This document shows, one piece after another, positions 11,573-24,271 of a stretch of DNA of 64,000 nucleotides. The translations under genes were made by a program, and so were the position numbers. The stretch comes from Clitoria ternatea (lineage: Eukaryota; Streptophyta; Magnoliopsida; Fabales; Fabaceae). Numbering within the stretch: position 1 is the stretch's first letter; each line of letters begins with the position of its first letter. Location of the stretch: contig CM075675.1 in the NCBI GenBank assembly GCA_037962975.1, positions 28,026,501 to 28,090,500 on the forward strand, written 5' to 3'. A model generated the notes under the pieces. That model was not told the origin of the DNA. It saw only the letters and a list, made by a program, of their open reading frames with translations, and searched no databases.

Positions 11573-12463
11573 TCAGAGAGACAATTTGGCAGAAACTTTC
11601 TCCAAAACTGGCTGCCAGGTTGTCTGTTTCCTTGGATTGGCCCCTATAGGTATCCCCAAGTAAAGAAAGGGGGTCCTCATTCTTTTACAGTTGAGATATT
11701 TTGCACATTTAGACATAGATTCTTCGCTGTATCCTATGCCCCCCACCAGACTTTTGTGAAAATTTACTTTTAAATCGGACACCATCTCGAAGCAATGTAG
11801 CACACTTTTGATGGTCAGAATATTAGAGGAAGACATTTCCCCTATGAAAACTATGTCATCTGCATACTGAAGGCACGAGACTTCCACATTATTATTGCCG
11901 ATTCTGAACCCATTGAACAGATTTTTGCCTATTGCCATCTTCATAAGGCCAGACAGGCCTTCTGCTACAATAAGGAATAGGAAAGAAGCGATTGGATCCC
12001 CCTGTCTTAGTCCTTTAAAGATGGTGAGTTGTTGTGTAGGTGATAAATTTACCAGAACAGAGGCCGTAGCAGAAGAAAGAATACCTTTTACCCAACCTAT
12101 CCATTTTTCGTTGAATCTAAGCCTTTTCATCATATCAAATAGAAAATCCCAACTTACGGTATCGTATGCCCTTTCGAAGTCCACTTTGAAAATCATGCAT
12201 TTCTTTTTATCTTTTTTTGCCTCATCCACCACCTCGTTTAAAATTACAGCTCTATCCAGAATGTATCTGTCATATAAGAAGGCAGATTGAGTTTCAGAGA
12301 TGAGTTTCCTCAATACCACCTTTATCCTATTTGCCAGAACTTTTGATATGATTTTGTAGATGCTTCCAATGAGTGATATTGGTCTGAAGTCTCGTAGATT
12401 TTGTGGATTGTCTTTTTTTGGAATTAAGGATACGAAGGAAGAATTTAGCCCTCTCGGTAGTTT
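11573..12463 (-). pseudogene. LINE ORF2 reverse transcriptase domain (broken)
   Basis: Non-LTR RT motifs run in order: NSSFVSLIPKKDNP, LRDFRPISLIGSIYKIISK, QSAFLYDR, GLRQGDPIASFLF, and the catalytic YADD box in LQYADDIVFIG, then FLYLGIPIG. The first codons are cut by the solo LTR that ends at 12464, so the annotated start is not a true start. Further RT-connecting sequence (NFLWGG, GGLGIKRL) continues to about 10920 in broken frames, including SFNRGSVWWKDL at about 11200. Confidence 0.92.
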
Positions 12464-13727
12464 TGTTAGTGTATGCACTATGAGCTTTATGCTTTTTCAT
12501 TTGTATCATTTTTCTGCTTATCAATAAAATAATTATTTTAGTTTAAAATTGTTTTAAAACGTATCTATCCTTGGAGTAATAGGTCATATGAAAGTTATTC
12601 CTAAAATGTCCCTAGTCAAGTATTTACATGGGGACATGTAACTACATTGAGACTAGTGTGTGAGTGTACTGATGACCTGATCTCACAGATCATAGATATA
12701 GATGATATCAAGTCTTCACACAGGTACACATTAAGAGTAATGATGTACTGGACAGACCCACCATGAGAACGGTGCATGGATCGTTACATGAATGTCATAA
12801 ACGATTCTCAATGTGATAATGGTATATGTAGTCCTTCGACCTGAAGTCACTACGATTCCTACATGAGGAGTTTATTGTTTTAATACAATTAAACATCTTC
12901 TGTAACAAGAGGACTATAAAGTTTGTGATTAGGCAATGAACAAATTATGCAGAGGGATGTGAGTGATGTAGATGAGATTTGTCTCTCCTATGTGACAGGA
13001 ATGATATCTATAGGCCACTTGATGGAGTAAGACTAAGAAAACACATGGCCATGCTAGAAAGAATAAATATTAGATATTTATTCAGATCAAGTCTACTCTG
13101 GTATCAAGTAAAATAAATTGGGTCGTACAAAGATGACGCGACCATGCCTTGGGCCCAATTAGGATATCGTGACAAAAGGAACAAACATATTTATAATTAT
13201 TACTTATAGGTTATATTGATATTAAATAATATTCGGACATAATGATACATTGCTAGATGTCGCTCTTATTTTATATTAATAATAAAATAATTTATTATTA
13301 ATATGACCAGGTATTTTACCCACAGGGTCACACACATAGAGTAAGCCCATCAGAAAATGTTTTGTTTTAGTTGGACTAAAATAAAGCTATTGGGCCTAAC
13401 TCATTATAGAATGAGTAAGGAGCCCACTCTTTAGAGAGAACAAATTAGGTTAAACCTAAGCTTATAAATAGAGCATAAGATGCTCATAGGCCGTAAACTA
13501 AAGTGAGACACAAATTCGCAAAAGTTGCAAGAGCTACACGCCGTCAAACTAGCAGTTGGCAAGTGTTGCGATTCTAGTGGGAGTGCTCGTGTAGACTCCT
13601 AAAGGACTTCAAGAGGTAATCCAAAATGAATTTTTTTGTGTTTGTTTTGTGCTTTGAAACACGACACTTTACAAATCCTATGGAATCCCTGTTTTTCCGC
13701 TGCTCATGTTCTAGGGATTCCCTAACA
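12464..13727 (+). mobile_element. Solo LTR (1264 bp) inserted in the LINE
   Basis: The LINE RT frame is cut between its GKL and PRGL codons by a segment that begins TGTTAG and ends CTAACA. It is flanked by AGTTT on both sides (12459-12463 and 13728-13732). These are LTR ends with a 5-bp target duplication and no internal region, so this is a solo LTR left by LTR-LTR recombination. A TATAAATA box near 13463 on the plus strand suggests plus orientation, with U3 about 1 kb. The family is not identified; it is unlike the other LTRs in the window. Confidence 0.88.
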
Positions 13728-13926
13728 AGTTTCCCATTCTGGGAAAATTCCTCCATCATCCGCATTGCGTCTGGTTCAATGACCCCCCTATTGCTTCTTG
13801 ATAAATTTGAAATTAATTCTGTCGGGACCCGGGCATTTGTCTTCTGCGCAACTCCACACCGCCTCCTTCAACTCGTCATTGCTAAAAGGTCTTGTAATCC
13901 AAGTGCTTTCTTCACCCGTCAAGGTT

Positions 13927-15174
13927 TTAAAGCAGACAGCTCCCAAGGTTGGTCTGCTCCAGTTCCTCCCTGAAATTAATCTGAAAGTACTCTTTAATTC
14001 CTTCTTTCACTTGTAAAGGATCCTCTACCCATTTCCTATTTATCCATAATTCCTTCACTGAATTTTTCCTCCTTCTGTTTGCTATCACCGAATGGAAAAA
14101 ACTTGAATTCATGTCCCCCTCCTTGAGCCATCTTGATCTAGATTTCTGGTACAACATTGATTCATTTGCCTTAGCTAACCTCCAGAATTCTGCCATAGAG
14201 TTTTTCTTTTCCTCCATCTCTTCTAAAGCTAGGGTCCTACTTTCTTCCTCTAGATTGAGCTCATTTATTCTGTCCACCGCATTTTCTATTTGCTTGTGAA
14301 TATGACCGAAGTGGTCTCTGTTCCAGGCTCTCATAACTTCCTTAAGGTCTTTGAATTTTTCCTTCATCGTGAAGGCTCCCCATCCAGTCACCTTCATCTC
14401 CACCCATCTTTTTTTTAGCATATCAAGGAATCTTTTATCGTTCAGCCAGCAGTTCAGTGCTCTAAACGGTTTTGGTCCCCAGTCCACAGAGTTGTCCCTT
14501 GCAATAATTGGGCAGTGATCTGAAATACTTCTCTTATGTATATGTTGGGAGAAGTTTGGCCACCGCTTTATCCAGTCTGAGGATACCAACACTCTATCAA
14601 TTCTGCTCCTGCACGTTCTATTCGGCCTGTACCAAGTAAATCGCCTACCAACCATAGGGATGTCCATTAGTTGCATATCCTCAATAAACCTGTTGAAGTT
14701 CTTTACATCCAAACTTAATTGCGGTGTTAATTATATAGATTGGCCTTTCCTTTCACTGGGTTTCCTAATTGAATTGAAATCTCCCACTAAACACCATAGA
14801 TGGCCTCCCCAGGAGCTTCTCAAATCCATCAGGGACTGCCATAGCTTAGCCTTTTTTTGTCCCTCACAAGGCGAATAAACTGAAATAATGACGCATGATT
14901 CATCCGAACCTGCCCAAAAACCATTTACTGCTATGAACCTGTCACCTTGCATAGTCTGATTTTTCGTAAACACATCCTTTTTCCAAGTTACCAGTTGACC
15001 GCCCCCTTTATTTATTGCCTTCTGGTTTATCCATTCGAAATTATCCTCGCCCCATAAATATTCACATGTTTTGCAGTCCACTGCCTCTGTCTTGGTTTCT
15101 TGTAGGCACACAAATTCACAACTTTCTTTTGCTATCAAATTTTTTACTGTCCTCTTCTTCACCCTCCCTCTCAT
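13927..15174 (-). pseudogene. LINE ORF2 endonuclease domain (broken)
   Basis: The apurinic-like endonuclease/phosphatase fold is recognisable from FVCLQETKTE near the start, VISVYSPCEG, and LVGDFNSIRKPSE. After an in-frame stop near 14730 it continues as WYRPNRTCRSRIDRVLVS and SDHCPII, the C-terminal endonuclease motifs. A linker towards the RT follows. The frame ends at a stop at 13927, after which homologous sequence (PFSNDELKEAV..., CPGPDRINF) continues in a shifted frame to the solo-LTR insertion. No functional protein is expected. Confidence 0.88.
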
Positions 15175-15190
15175 TCCTCTTATGATAGAC

Positions 15191-16815
15191 CTAATTCAAA
15201 CCCTTGTTTATAATTATTAAGTTTTTTATGGCAAAAGGTTAGCTGGCCCGTCTTAAAATTGCAATACAATTTGATTGGATTGATTTTAAATAATTTTTTG
15301 AATCCAATCTAATCTAATCTAATTAAAAGTGGTCTCGATATAAGAACATGTGTCTTTAGTGTCTTGAGTTTTTATTAGTTAGACAAATGCAAATTCTAAA
15401 AGTTCAAAATGGTGGGTCATTTGCATCGATTTTTTATTTACATAAATACAAACAAAAGAATTTGCATCGATTTCAATCGATGTAACATGTAAGAAAAACC
15501 AAAAAATTGAAATGTATCACATTTTTTGTAATTAAAAAAAATAGAGTTGGTGATAGAACAAATTAGTTTCTAAAATTAACACTGGCAAGTGACTTTAACT
15601 AGAGTAAATTTTATCATTAATATCCAATTAGACACTCTAAACATTATTAATATCCAAACTATGTTGGTTGTTTTCTATCTACTACTAATAGGGTCGCTAT
15701 TAAGGATGAAACTGCTTCAAAAGTTTAAGTGTTGTAGTTAAAATGATGTTTTCTAATAGTATAAAGGGACACAAACGTTATGTTCTCTTTTTACGACTTT
15801 AACTAACATTAGCTAAAATAATTGTGTTAAATTAATCACAAAACTGATTCACAATTCAACCAATTAAATTGACCGGTATAATTATTTGACGAAATTTCCG
15901 GCCTCACTTACTCTCACAAAATGAGGAATATCTGTGGTGGTTTTCCCATTTGGAAATAGGAAATTTGGTGGCTGCTTCCATTATGAGGAGAGTGTGGGAT
16001 ATCCAGGTGGGATACGAGATGGCGCTGCCGGCCATTAAAGTATGTTATCGCATGAAAAGACAAAATTGTATTGTGTAGTACTTATAATGGTCAATGATTT
16101 TGAGTTTTGGAAAAAATTAGAATTGTTCCGATGAATTCTATTTCCAACATTCCGCGGTTACGTGAAGATAAACACGCTCGTGTTACCTTCGCTTTCCGGT
16201 GGATCAACTACGCCATTCGAAATAGTGATAGTCCACGAAAATGGAGCAAAGCTTATGAACAATTCCTAGTAAGTGGACATTGATCGTGATGTATATTTAT
16301 TACTTATAGCTCAGGGCATGGACTAGTAATATGTTGAACTCAACTAAGAAAGGAAAGTGAGAGAATCCTTTCTAACAAAAAAATAAATAGATTAACATTT
16401 GCTAATAAAGAAAATAAAACTTATAATAGGTCAGTCCAAAATAGAATTTTGCACGTGAAATTCGAAATCAAACTTGCAAGCAGGTTCTTCGTAATGTTTT
16501 AAATGTAACAAAACATTGACATTTTTCCTTATTGTTTTTTGTTGTCTAGATCTAGTGTGCATGGGCTACGTATACTCAGCAGCATTAATTAAAATGTTGA
16601 GTTAATTTGGACTATGCCTCAAATAAAGTTATTATTTTTCTATTCAAAGACTCTAGAAGAACGTTCAATTGATGATTGAATTTCTTATATATTGTACGAA
16701 TTATATTGCTGACTAAAAAATTCATGTACGAATTTTGTTTTGCACGGTATTTCCATATCGTTCTTTATAAAAATAAATCATTTTTAACACTTAATTATAT
16801 ATTTGATGCATAGAC

Positions 16816-16871
<56 letters not shown>

Positions 16872-18549
16872 GTTAACAAATTAATAAATAATAAAAGAAA
16901 CCGAGTATGACCTGCTGATTAGTTCATCGCCATTACGCTTTTCAATTAGATCCCGTAAAAGACGTTCTCTAGTTACTAATTTATTAACTATTATTTAAAG
17001 AAAACGCATATTAAAAAATATGATTAATTTTTATATAACAATTGAGTATTTTTCTATTTTAATTTTACTTTGATAATATGTAAACATAGAAAAAATGTAA
17101 ATTTTTTAATAATATTTATAATTATATTATATAATTTTAGAATTTTAAAATATCCATGGGAAAGCAAGTCGATTTATATTAGAATTAAAAATGAATAATT
17201 CAAAAAAAAGTTTTGTTCTTAATTTTTAATATCAATAAGGTATTAGTAGAATTAACACTCTCCTAAAATTTTAAATAGACAATTTATATTCTTTTAAAAT
17301 CCTAAATACACATTTAAATAGAAATAAGATTTTTTTCTTCAAATTAACAAGTTAACTAAAAACGAACCGAATAAATAATAAAAGAAGTTCTTAATTTCTA
17401 CGCCGTAAACATTCCTCCTCCTCAACAATTTTGTGTTGCCTTATTCACTTGTTTCTACTATCTCTATTTTTTTAATTGAATTCTATCATGCTTTTTATCT
17501 TATTTATTTTAATTTTATTTTAATTTAAATTATTCATTAAATTAGTATGATCTATTTTATTTGTTCTTTCATAATAATTTATATTATGAGACGTTTTATA
17601 TTTTTTTTCATGAACAATTAATTGAACATGGGGGAGACTAAATACAAAAATTTAATATTTTACTACCTCGTAAATATAAGATCCCTTCACTCAATTTATA
17701 AGTATTAAGAAATTAGTAAATTCAATTAAATTTATTAAATATGTTTAAAATTATATATTATAATTAATTGGAAAATTCATATACATTGTTTTATAACAAA
17801 TAAAATTTATTAGTATATTTTTTATAAATTTGCATTATTATTATTATTTTATATTTTTATAATAAAATTTTAAAAAATGTTATAAAGCGTAGTACGAGAT
17901 ATATTTATTGCATATCTAATTCACCTGGTTAGTTGCTAGTTTTCTAATAAAACGATGGGCCAGTAGTACTGAATCTATGTCAAAAAGGACAAAGAAAAAC
18001 ACAAAAATTAGGTTACATGGGTTCTTGAAGTTGTGACTCTGAAGTGTGAACATGAATCCTAACCACGGGTTTGAACTTTGAATTCAGGAGCACAAATATT
18101 TCAATTAATTTTTGTTTTTTCGTGTAAAAATATTTTACCTGATTACGTTAATATATTTTTAATTAATAAATATTATTTTGATGAGAAAAAACCTGACTTA
18201 CTTTTTTGAAAAAATTAAAGAATTTTCAAAAATGGATAGTTTCATGCATTTTTAAAAGGAAAAAATATGTTAAAAATATATGATTACAAGGCGAGATTAG
18301 GATTGCACCCTAAAATATTTTTGTTTTTAAAACCCTTGAAATATTTTAAATATTGAGAAAGACTTTTGTCATTAAACTCTGTCATTTAAATGAGATGACC
18401 AACCATTAATCGTGTTATGATTGACACTTGTCCTAAGCACCCCACCTCAACCTCACTATCTTCTCTCCTCCCTCTCCCTTATGGCCCATTTTCTCCCTTA
18501 TCGCCCCTCTTCCTCTTTGTGTCCCTTCTCTTCTTCCTCTTTCTTTTCC
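15191..18549. other. AT-rich intergenic spacer
   Basis: No gene is supported. A (TAA)n microsatellite lies at 16815-16870. The less AT-rich patch 15890-16290 showed no readable protein on either strand. Confidence 0.5.
16815..16870. repeat. (TAA)n microsatellite
   Basis: About 18 perfect triplets. Confidence 0.95.
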
Positions 18550-20690
18550 CACTATTAAAAAAGTCTCAAGCAACCACCAGCATTAGCTACTGAAAATATT
18601 CCATCGCCAATAGCTACTGACTTTTGTCATCACTTCTTTTTAGCAACCAAAAATATTTTTATATATAGTGACAAAATTTTCCATTGAATTGCAAATAGTC
18701 ACAAAATTTAATAGCTAATTCCATCACAAAATGAGACTACATAATAAAATGGCTGTAGTTAGCCATAAAATCTGCTTTTCGTTTCTAATCATAATTTAGC
18801 CACCCAAATTAGCCTAGGAAGTTGATAACAAAATTAGCCATAGAATTTAACAAAGATATTAGCCACAGAATTAAACTTCAATGGCTAAAACTACAAAAAT
18901 TTACTATTTGTTTTAATTAGCCATGATATCTATTTCTGTGTCTAATATTTTCATTTTTACACGGCTAAGAAAAGGGAGGGAACTCAAATCCATTAGTAGT
19001 GAAAATTAACCACGAAATTTAACGAAAATATTAGCCACACAAAATTAGATATAAGTGGCTAACACTAAGAAAATTTATTATTTGTTTTAATTAGCCATGA
19101 AATCTTATTTCCGTGGCTAATATTTTTGTTTTGTGCGGCTCTAGGAAAAAGGAGGGAATTCAAATACTTTTGTTTAACTTAGCCACAAATTTAGCCATGA
19201 AAACCCTTTGTTTTATCAAGTGGCCATGGATTTAGCCACGAATAAGTTAGGTGACTAAATTATTTAACCTTAATCATCTATCTCGGCCTATTTTGTACTC
19301 TTTTATATCATCTCCCTCTTAAACCCACACCCCTTGGCCCTCCGGCTCTCTCATTTCTTTGTTTTAGTTCTCTCCACCCTTTGTTTGTATTGTTAATTCA
19401 TATTCAAAGGCTAGTGGATGCCAAGCCAAATTCTGACTCAAATTCTTGGATATATTGCTAGTGAATTATCATTTCCTTTTACTTCTCTACTAATTTCCTT
19501 TTTTGGTTTTACTTGTATTATTGCTTGCAATTGTGTATGAAATCTTTGTTCATATAGGTGTTTGAGGAAGTGAAGAGCATTTTGTGAGTGTGTAATTGTC
19601 TCTTTGTGTTATATGTTCTTAAATTATTATACTTACATGTCATGTACCCTTTATTTGTCGTTATCTTGGATTTAAACACTTTATACAGTGTTTTATGCAC
19701 TTTTTGCACTAAGTGATCCATTACTCTATCATAGTAATCGATTACTCAATCTTTGTTTGCTGAAATAATTTTTGTTCATTAGTAATCTATTAGGCCAATC
19801 TAGGTAATCGATTACTTAGCCTTAAAAGAATGGAAAACACATTTCTAGTCTTTTGGAAAACCTTTTTTAGATGATATCATTTTATTTTAACGTGATCTAA
19901 TTTCTAGTTTTCACACTTACATGTTCGAGAGTTGCATTATTATTTTCTCTTTTTTGCTTTGTTAAATGATATTTGATAATTTTTACCATTTGATTTTTTA
20001 AGAACACATGTATAGATGGAAATACTCGACAATGATGACGTGAAAATGTACTTCTAGTTATGTTTGGATTTGTATATCTTCGAGTAGATATTAAATTTAC
20101 AATAAACTTTATGTGTGTAGTAGTTTTTCCATTTTAATTTGTGAAATTCAAGTATATAAGTAATTGAGCTTTGTAATTGGAATGAATATTTAAAACTTAA
20201 TACTATTACAATAATCAAATATGAATCATTTTACCTTTATCAAAATGCAAAAAAAAGAACTTATGTATTAATTTTTTAAAAAAATGTATTTAATAATTTA
20301 TATTAACATGGCTTAGAATTTTTTTTAGAAAAACCACATAATGGCTAATTAGCAACTAAATTAGTCACATGGAACACTAACAAATTTATCTTCCATTAGC
20401 CACCAATTTAGCCGGTATTCATTAGCCACCGACAACTATGGTCACAAAAATAGTTATTTTATTTTAAAAAATGACCAAATCTAACGACGAATTATTTTTA
20501 TTTTGCGATAGAATTTCTTCGTCCCTAATTAGACACAAAAGTAAATTTTGTGGCTAATAAATTTAGCCACTTAGCCACCGAAATTTTTTGTCATGACCTA
20601 GATTTTGTAACTAATTTCATGACTAATGGTATTACCCACAGAAGTAGCCATTTAGCCACCGCAATTAAATCAGTTTTTTTTTTTGTAGTC
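18550..20690. mobile_element. Candidate non-autonomous CACTA-like element with TAGCCAC subterminal repeats
   Basis: The left edge reads CACTATTAAAAAAG and the right edge, reverse-complemented, GACTACAAAAAAAAAAACTG. Both edges are flanked by TCC (18547-18549 and 20691-20693), as expected for the 3-bp duplication of CACTA transposons. Both ends (about 18590-19260 and 20330-20670) are packed with degenerate TTAGCCAC / GTGGCTAA heptamers, like the subterminal binding repeats of CACTA elements. The middle (19260-20330) is AT-rich with no transposase. The terminal repeats are imperfect, so class assignment is inference. Confidence 0.5.
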
Positions 20691-20693
20691 TCC

Positions 20694-22284
20694 CCTCCTC
20701 ACACCCTCACATTAGATAACATTCTTCGAGAGTCAAACGCAGAAACAAGGTTCAACTACTCATCGGCAACGGTGGTTTCAGGCCAAAAGCAGGTCTACAC
20801 AAATGCGATTCTCATAGTGTGGTGGTTCGCCAGGTCTAGGAAAGGTTCTGCTAGCTGACAACAAGCTTCCTCATAGCGCGTCTTTGCATAACAGACGAAG
20901 CTTACGAAAGGGAAAAGGGCAGAGGGACGTATTTCTTGATAACAGTATAAGAAGAAAATGGTGGAAAATTAATTGTAAGGAGGACGTAAATTATGAGTGA
21001 GAAAGAGAAGAGAGTCTTATTGTTGGTGATTTTGGTTATCGATTTTAAGGGTAAAAAATAATTCTCAAGAGGTAGAGAACAGGGGTAGTATCATTTTCAT
21101 TTTTAGAAGCAAGTTGCTAGAAAGTTTTGAGCTTGCATTTCAACAATGAAACACCATGAAAAGAAGCTTTAATTTGGCATTTCTTTTTGTGTATAATTTA
21201 TATATTCCTTGGGCTATTTAATTTAATGAAAACTCATGTATTCTGGTGTGTTTTTTTATGCTCCATGAACTTCCTTTGAAATAGTCTAGGTTTGATGTAT
21301 GAGGCATTTATGTCATGTTTGTTTTTTATCCTTATTTTACTTATCAAATATTTGTTAGAATGTTAAAGTCAGTAATGTCTCCCATATCTAGCTTGCTTTG
21401 TTCATGTATGTTCTTTGAGATGAATTCTACTATTATGTGTAAGGAAAATGATCCAAGTGTGAGTGTGGTAGGCTAGTTTAGTTTGTGTTGATGGTGGATG
21501 ATGGGTGTTGTTGATGATGGATGGTAATTGGTTTGTGTTGATGGAGGAGGTAGATGGTGGTGGGTGTCATTGATGGTGGTGGATGTTTGATTAACTATCT
21601 CCATCATTGTTTGTTGAAGATTTGTTCTCTTTCATTGCTAAATGTTTTTGTTTGTAATTAATCAAAGAAATTGCTGAAAATTATTTGCGATTAAAAATAA
21701 TAATAAGTTTTTTAGTAAATAAAATAACACATGTCAATATTAAGATGATTAATAGTTCATTACATTTATATTAAACTAATAGAGTTTAATGACATATGTT
21801 CTTTTTTGAATATTTAAAAATATTGAAAGGATCATTTTACAAACAAAAGATATTTCGAAGGTGTTAGATATACTCGTAATCTCGTTAAATTATAAGGTTT
21901 TTCTTTTATTTTAGCCTAGTTAAACTTTACATGAACTTGAACTTCAATCCATTTTTTTCTTTCATTTGTTAATTTCACTAAAATTTTCTTCTGTCTATGC
22001 GTTGATAGTGACTTCAAATATAAACTTTAGTTTAATTTAATTGATGTCGCTTAATAAAAAAATTGATGTACATCATGTACACTTTAATTTCGCATTGTTT
22101 TAATTTTAACTAATTAATTTACCCGTGTCCTACTTTGTATAGATTAAAAAGTAAAATATAATTTATTTATATATTAGAGGACAGTTAGAATAATAATTAA
22201 ATATAATTAAAATTAGAGAAAATGATTAAACATGATGAGAACATTATATATTAATTGAAATAAAATACTATCTCAGTTTCTGGT
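20694..22284. other. Intergenic spacer
   Basis: No gene supported. A GATGGTGG-rich stretch at about 21478-21590 is a low-complexity imperfect repeat. Short frames near 20550-20858 fall in repeat sequence. Confidence 0.5.
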
Positions 22285-22860
22285 TGATCTGGACTTGATA
22301 CCAGTTCAAACGATCTAGACAATGCTCTCCAGATTTTCCAAACACGGAACCCCTAATGGAAGATCTCCTTAACCAAAGCCGGTAACGATCAAAGTCAGAT
22401 AGAGCATGTAACACACGTTGGGGGCATATACCAGCCACATAGTTGCAAAGGGTGTCAAGAATGTCTGTGATCGTTCAGCTTTATCCGTCTCTTTTACGGA
22501 ATCCATATTGACACACACCACATAGGACGTTCTTATCATCCAAGTCTATAAATACCAAATATTTATTCATCATTAAGGTACGTTCATTAACCACGCTTAA
22601 GCTTTGATATTGATTTATCAGGTATTAACTTGAGCGTCAAAGTGTCTTTGCAGGTGACACCCTATTTCATCCTACAACGCGAGATACTAGTGTGTTGGTT
22701 GGACTGAATCATGACCAGACTCTTAGAACCCCATTGGACTGAGAGAGGTAATATTGGATCCCCACTAGATCAATGTAACAAAGAAGAGAGAGATTAACTT
22801 AGTATCAACACCGGAAGTTTAATCCTTCATATACTAGATAGATCATTGACATACCCGGTG
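22285..22860 (+). repeat. Tat/Ogre-like LTR remnant (3' part)
   Basis: This segment aligns with 57238-57770 over its whole length despite many differences. Shared landmarks are GATCAAAGTC, the TATA-like TCTATAAATACCA (near 22545), GCTTAAGCT, GTGTCTTTGCAGGT, ACTAGTGT, and a closing ACTAGATA. TATAAATACC followed by a GTGTCTTTGCAGG stretch is typical of Tat-lineage gypsy LTRs. A CCGGTGGGAC sequence just after it resembles the Tat leader next to the primer site. The 5' portion of this copy seems lost. Confidence 0.55.
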
Positions 22861-22869
22861 GGACGTAGG

Positions 22870-23285
22870 TAAACTAACTAGTTAAAATAGTTGAAGTACC
22901 AGAGTAGCAGATTGTAACCCCCACATCAGCTAGGGTGAACCGAGTCTTGGATTTTTTTATCTGTCGGTGTGTAGGCTCCTTCCTGGGAAGACGTGAGTGT
23001 TTCTTTTTCTTTTCAGCTGTTGTTGTTGCCACTAGCCTCAACTCCAAATTCCCAACCTTGTCGACCGGAATACTCATCTCTTTGGCTGTGAATTTTGAGC
23101 CCACTCCTTTATGGGATGTTGTTCACCCAAGCGGTGGCAAGGTTCCAAGCCTCCCTCTATTACCGGATCTTGTCGAGGATGTTATGCTTCTTCATCTTTT
23201 TTGCAAGATTATAAGCAAAAAATAGTTAGTACACGAGTCAAACATATGCAATATCACAATACAAATTTAAGAGAAAGGGGGGGGG

Positions 23286-23332
<47 letters not shown>

Positions 23333-24271
23333 GGTACTTAAATAAGCATCCCAACAATAAGCTTCCCCCATGAGCACTTTGCACGGGATTTTATCAAATT
23401 TGGAGATTTCTTCAAGAGCATCAATTAATTCTCTTGACTTCAGTGAAAGATCATCCTTACTGACAGAGTAGGCATTGCTTGTTAACAGAAAATCCTCGTA
23501 GGTCTACTCGGTGTAAAACTTCTAGGAAAAGTCAGAATTTTCCTAAATGATTGGCTTCCCTTCCTTCAGCTTCACCTTCATAAAGGAATGCTTGAAACTG
23601 ATTCCATCAGTTTTCGTAAACTTTGTGTAAGATTCAAAGTTGACAATATTGGAATTGTAGCGAAGGTAAATATAACCAAGGTACCACCTTTATTACCTCA
23701 GCGCATCACTCCGCAGTATTAGAAAAACATAGCTACTATAGGGGCGAAGTGGAAGTACTCCGTCAAAACTTCCAAGGACCTCACCAAACCTTAGTCGTTT
23801 AGATGAAGTTGGTTCGGAGTGGCATCTAGGAACTAGAGCACACATATCTTGAATTCGGTAAAGGTAAACCTTATTCCTATCTTTGCAAATACCATTTCAT
23901 ACATGAAAAGGTACTATGACCTCAATATATGACAAATTTGATTTGTTATTAGCGGAGAAACCATAAGAAAATAATCTTCAAACTCTTTACTAGACATCAA
24001 AATTTGGGACTTCTACATCTTCCTCATCTGTAGAATATTTAGAGGTGAGACTCATCAGTTCAGTATGGACCCAAAAATATTGGTCTTTTGCTTTCTTCGC
24101 AATCTAGTGTGCCATGACATTGGTCTTTACAAGGTCCATAATCACAGTCTTGGGAGAGTTAATACTAGAGTGTCCTTTGGACTCACTATTAGGATCTATA
24201 TAAATAAGGGACATCGGTTTGGGCTCTGAGATAAGTCACATAAAGGACACAACTTGTTTGGGTATCGGTAC
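22870..24271 (-). pseudogene. Decayed coding remnant, antisense to the Tat-like LTR
   Basis: The minus strand keeps long protein-like stretches interrupted by stops: VHTELMSLTSKYSTDEEDV near 24050, SFKHSFMKVKLKEGKP near 23590, and SLKSRELIDALEEISKFDKI near 23410. It resembles in outline the uncharacterised coiled-coil/plant-transposon-type proteins frequent in legume gypsy elements, but I cannot name a family with certainty. It lies between two Tat-like LTR pieces and runs opposite to them, as do the antisense extra ORFs known in some Tat-lineage elements. It is interrupted at 24272 by solo LTR A. A GA microsatellite interrupts its end. Confidence 0.4.
23277..23329. repeat. Poly-G / (GA)n microsatellite
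   Basis: A 13-base G run is followed by about 20 AG repeats. Confidence 0.95.

Larger units (their letters stand above)
10124..15190 (-). mobile_element. Decayed L1-type LINE, interrupted by a solo LTR
   Basis: Read on the minus strand from about 15190 down, the pieces follow plant L1 ORF2 order: endonuclease (15174-13927), reverse transcriptase (12463-11573), a spacer with broken frames, and a C-terminal zf-RVT zinc-binding domain (10633-10223). A run of 13 T at 10124-10136 (poly-A on the element's strand) marks its 3' end. The N-terminal edge of the endonuclease and all of ORF1 are missing, the usual 5' truncation of LINEs. The 5' edge is approximate, and I could not find a convincing target-site duplication. 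Frames are broken by stops and frameshifts, so the copy is dead. Confidence 0.9.

Noticed and set aside
10098..15245. Possible LINE target duplications (GATAGATTAGGTT/GATAGACCTAATT, or AGGTTAG)
   Set aside because: Matches are partial or too short, and the 5' end of the LINE is not fixed.
15890..16290. Less AT-rich patch as a possible exon
   Set aside because: Frames on both strands are short with no recognisable motif or convincing splice sites.
19720..19815. AATCGATTAC palindromes near 19740 and 19805
   Set aside because: Only two copies and a different core flank; not grouped with the TGAATCGATTCA clusters.
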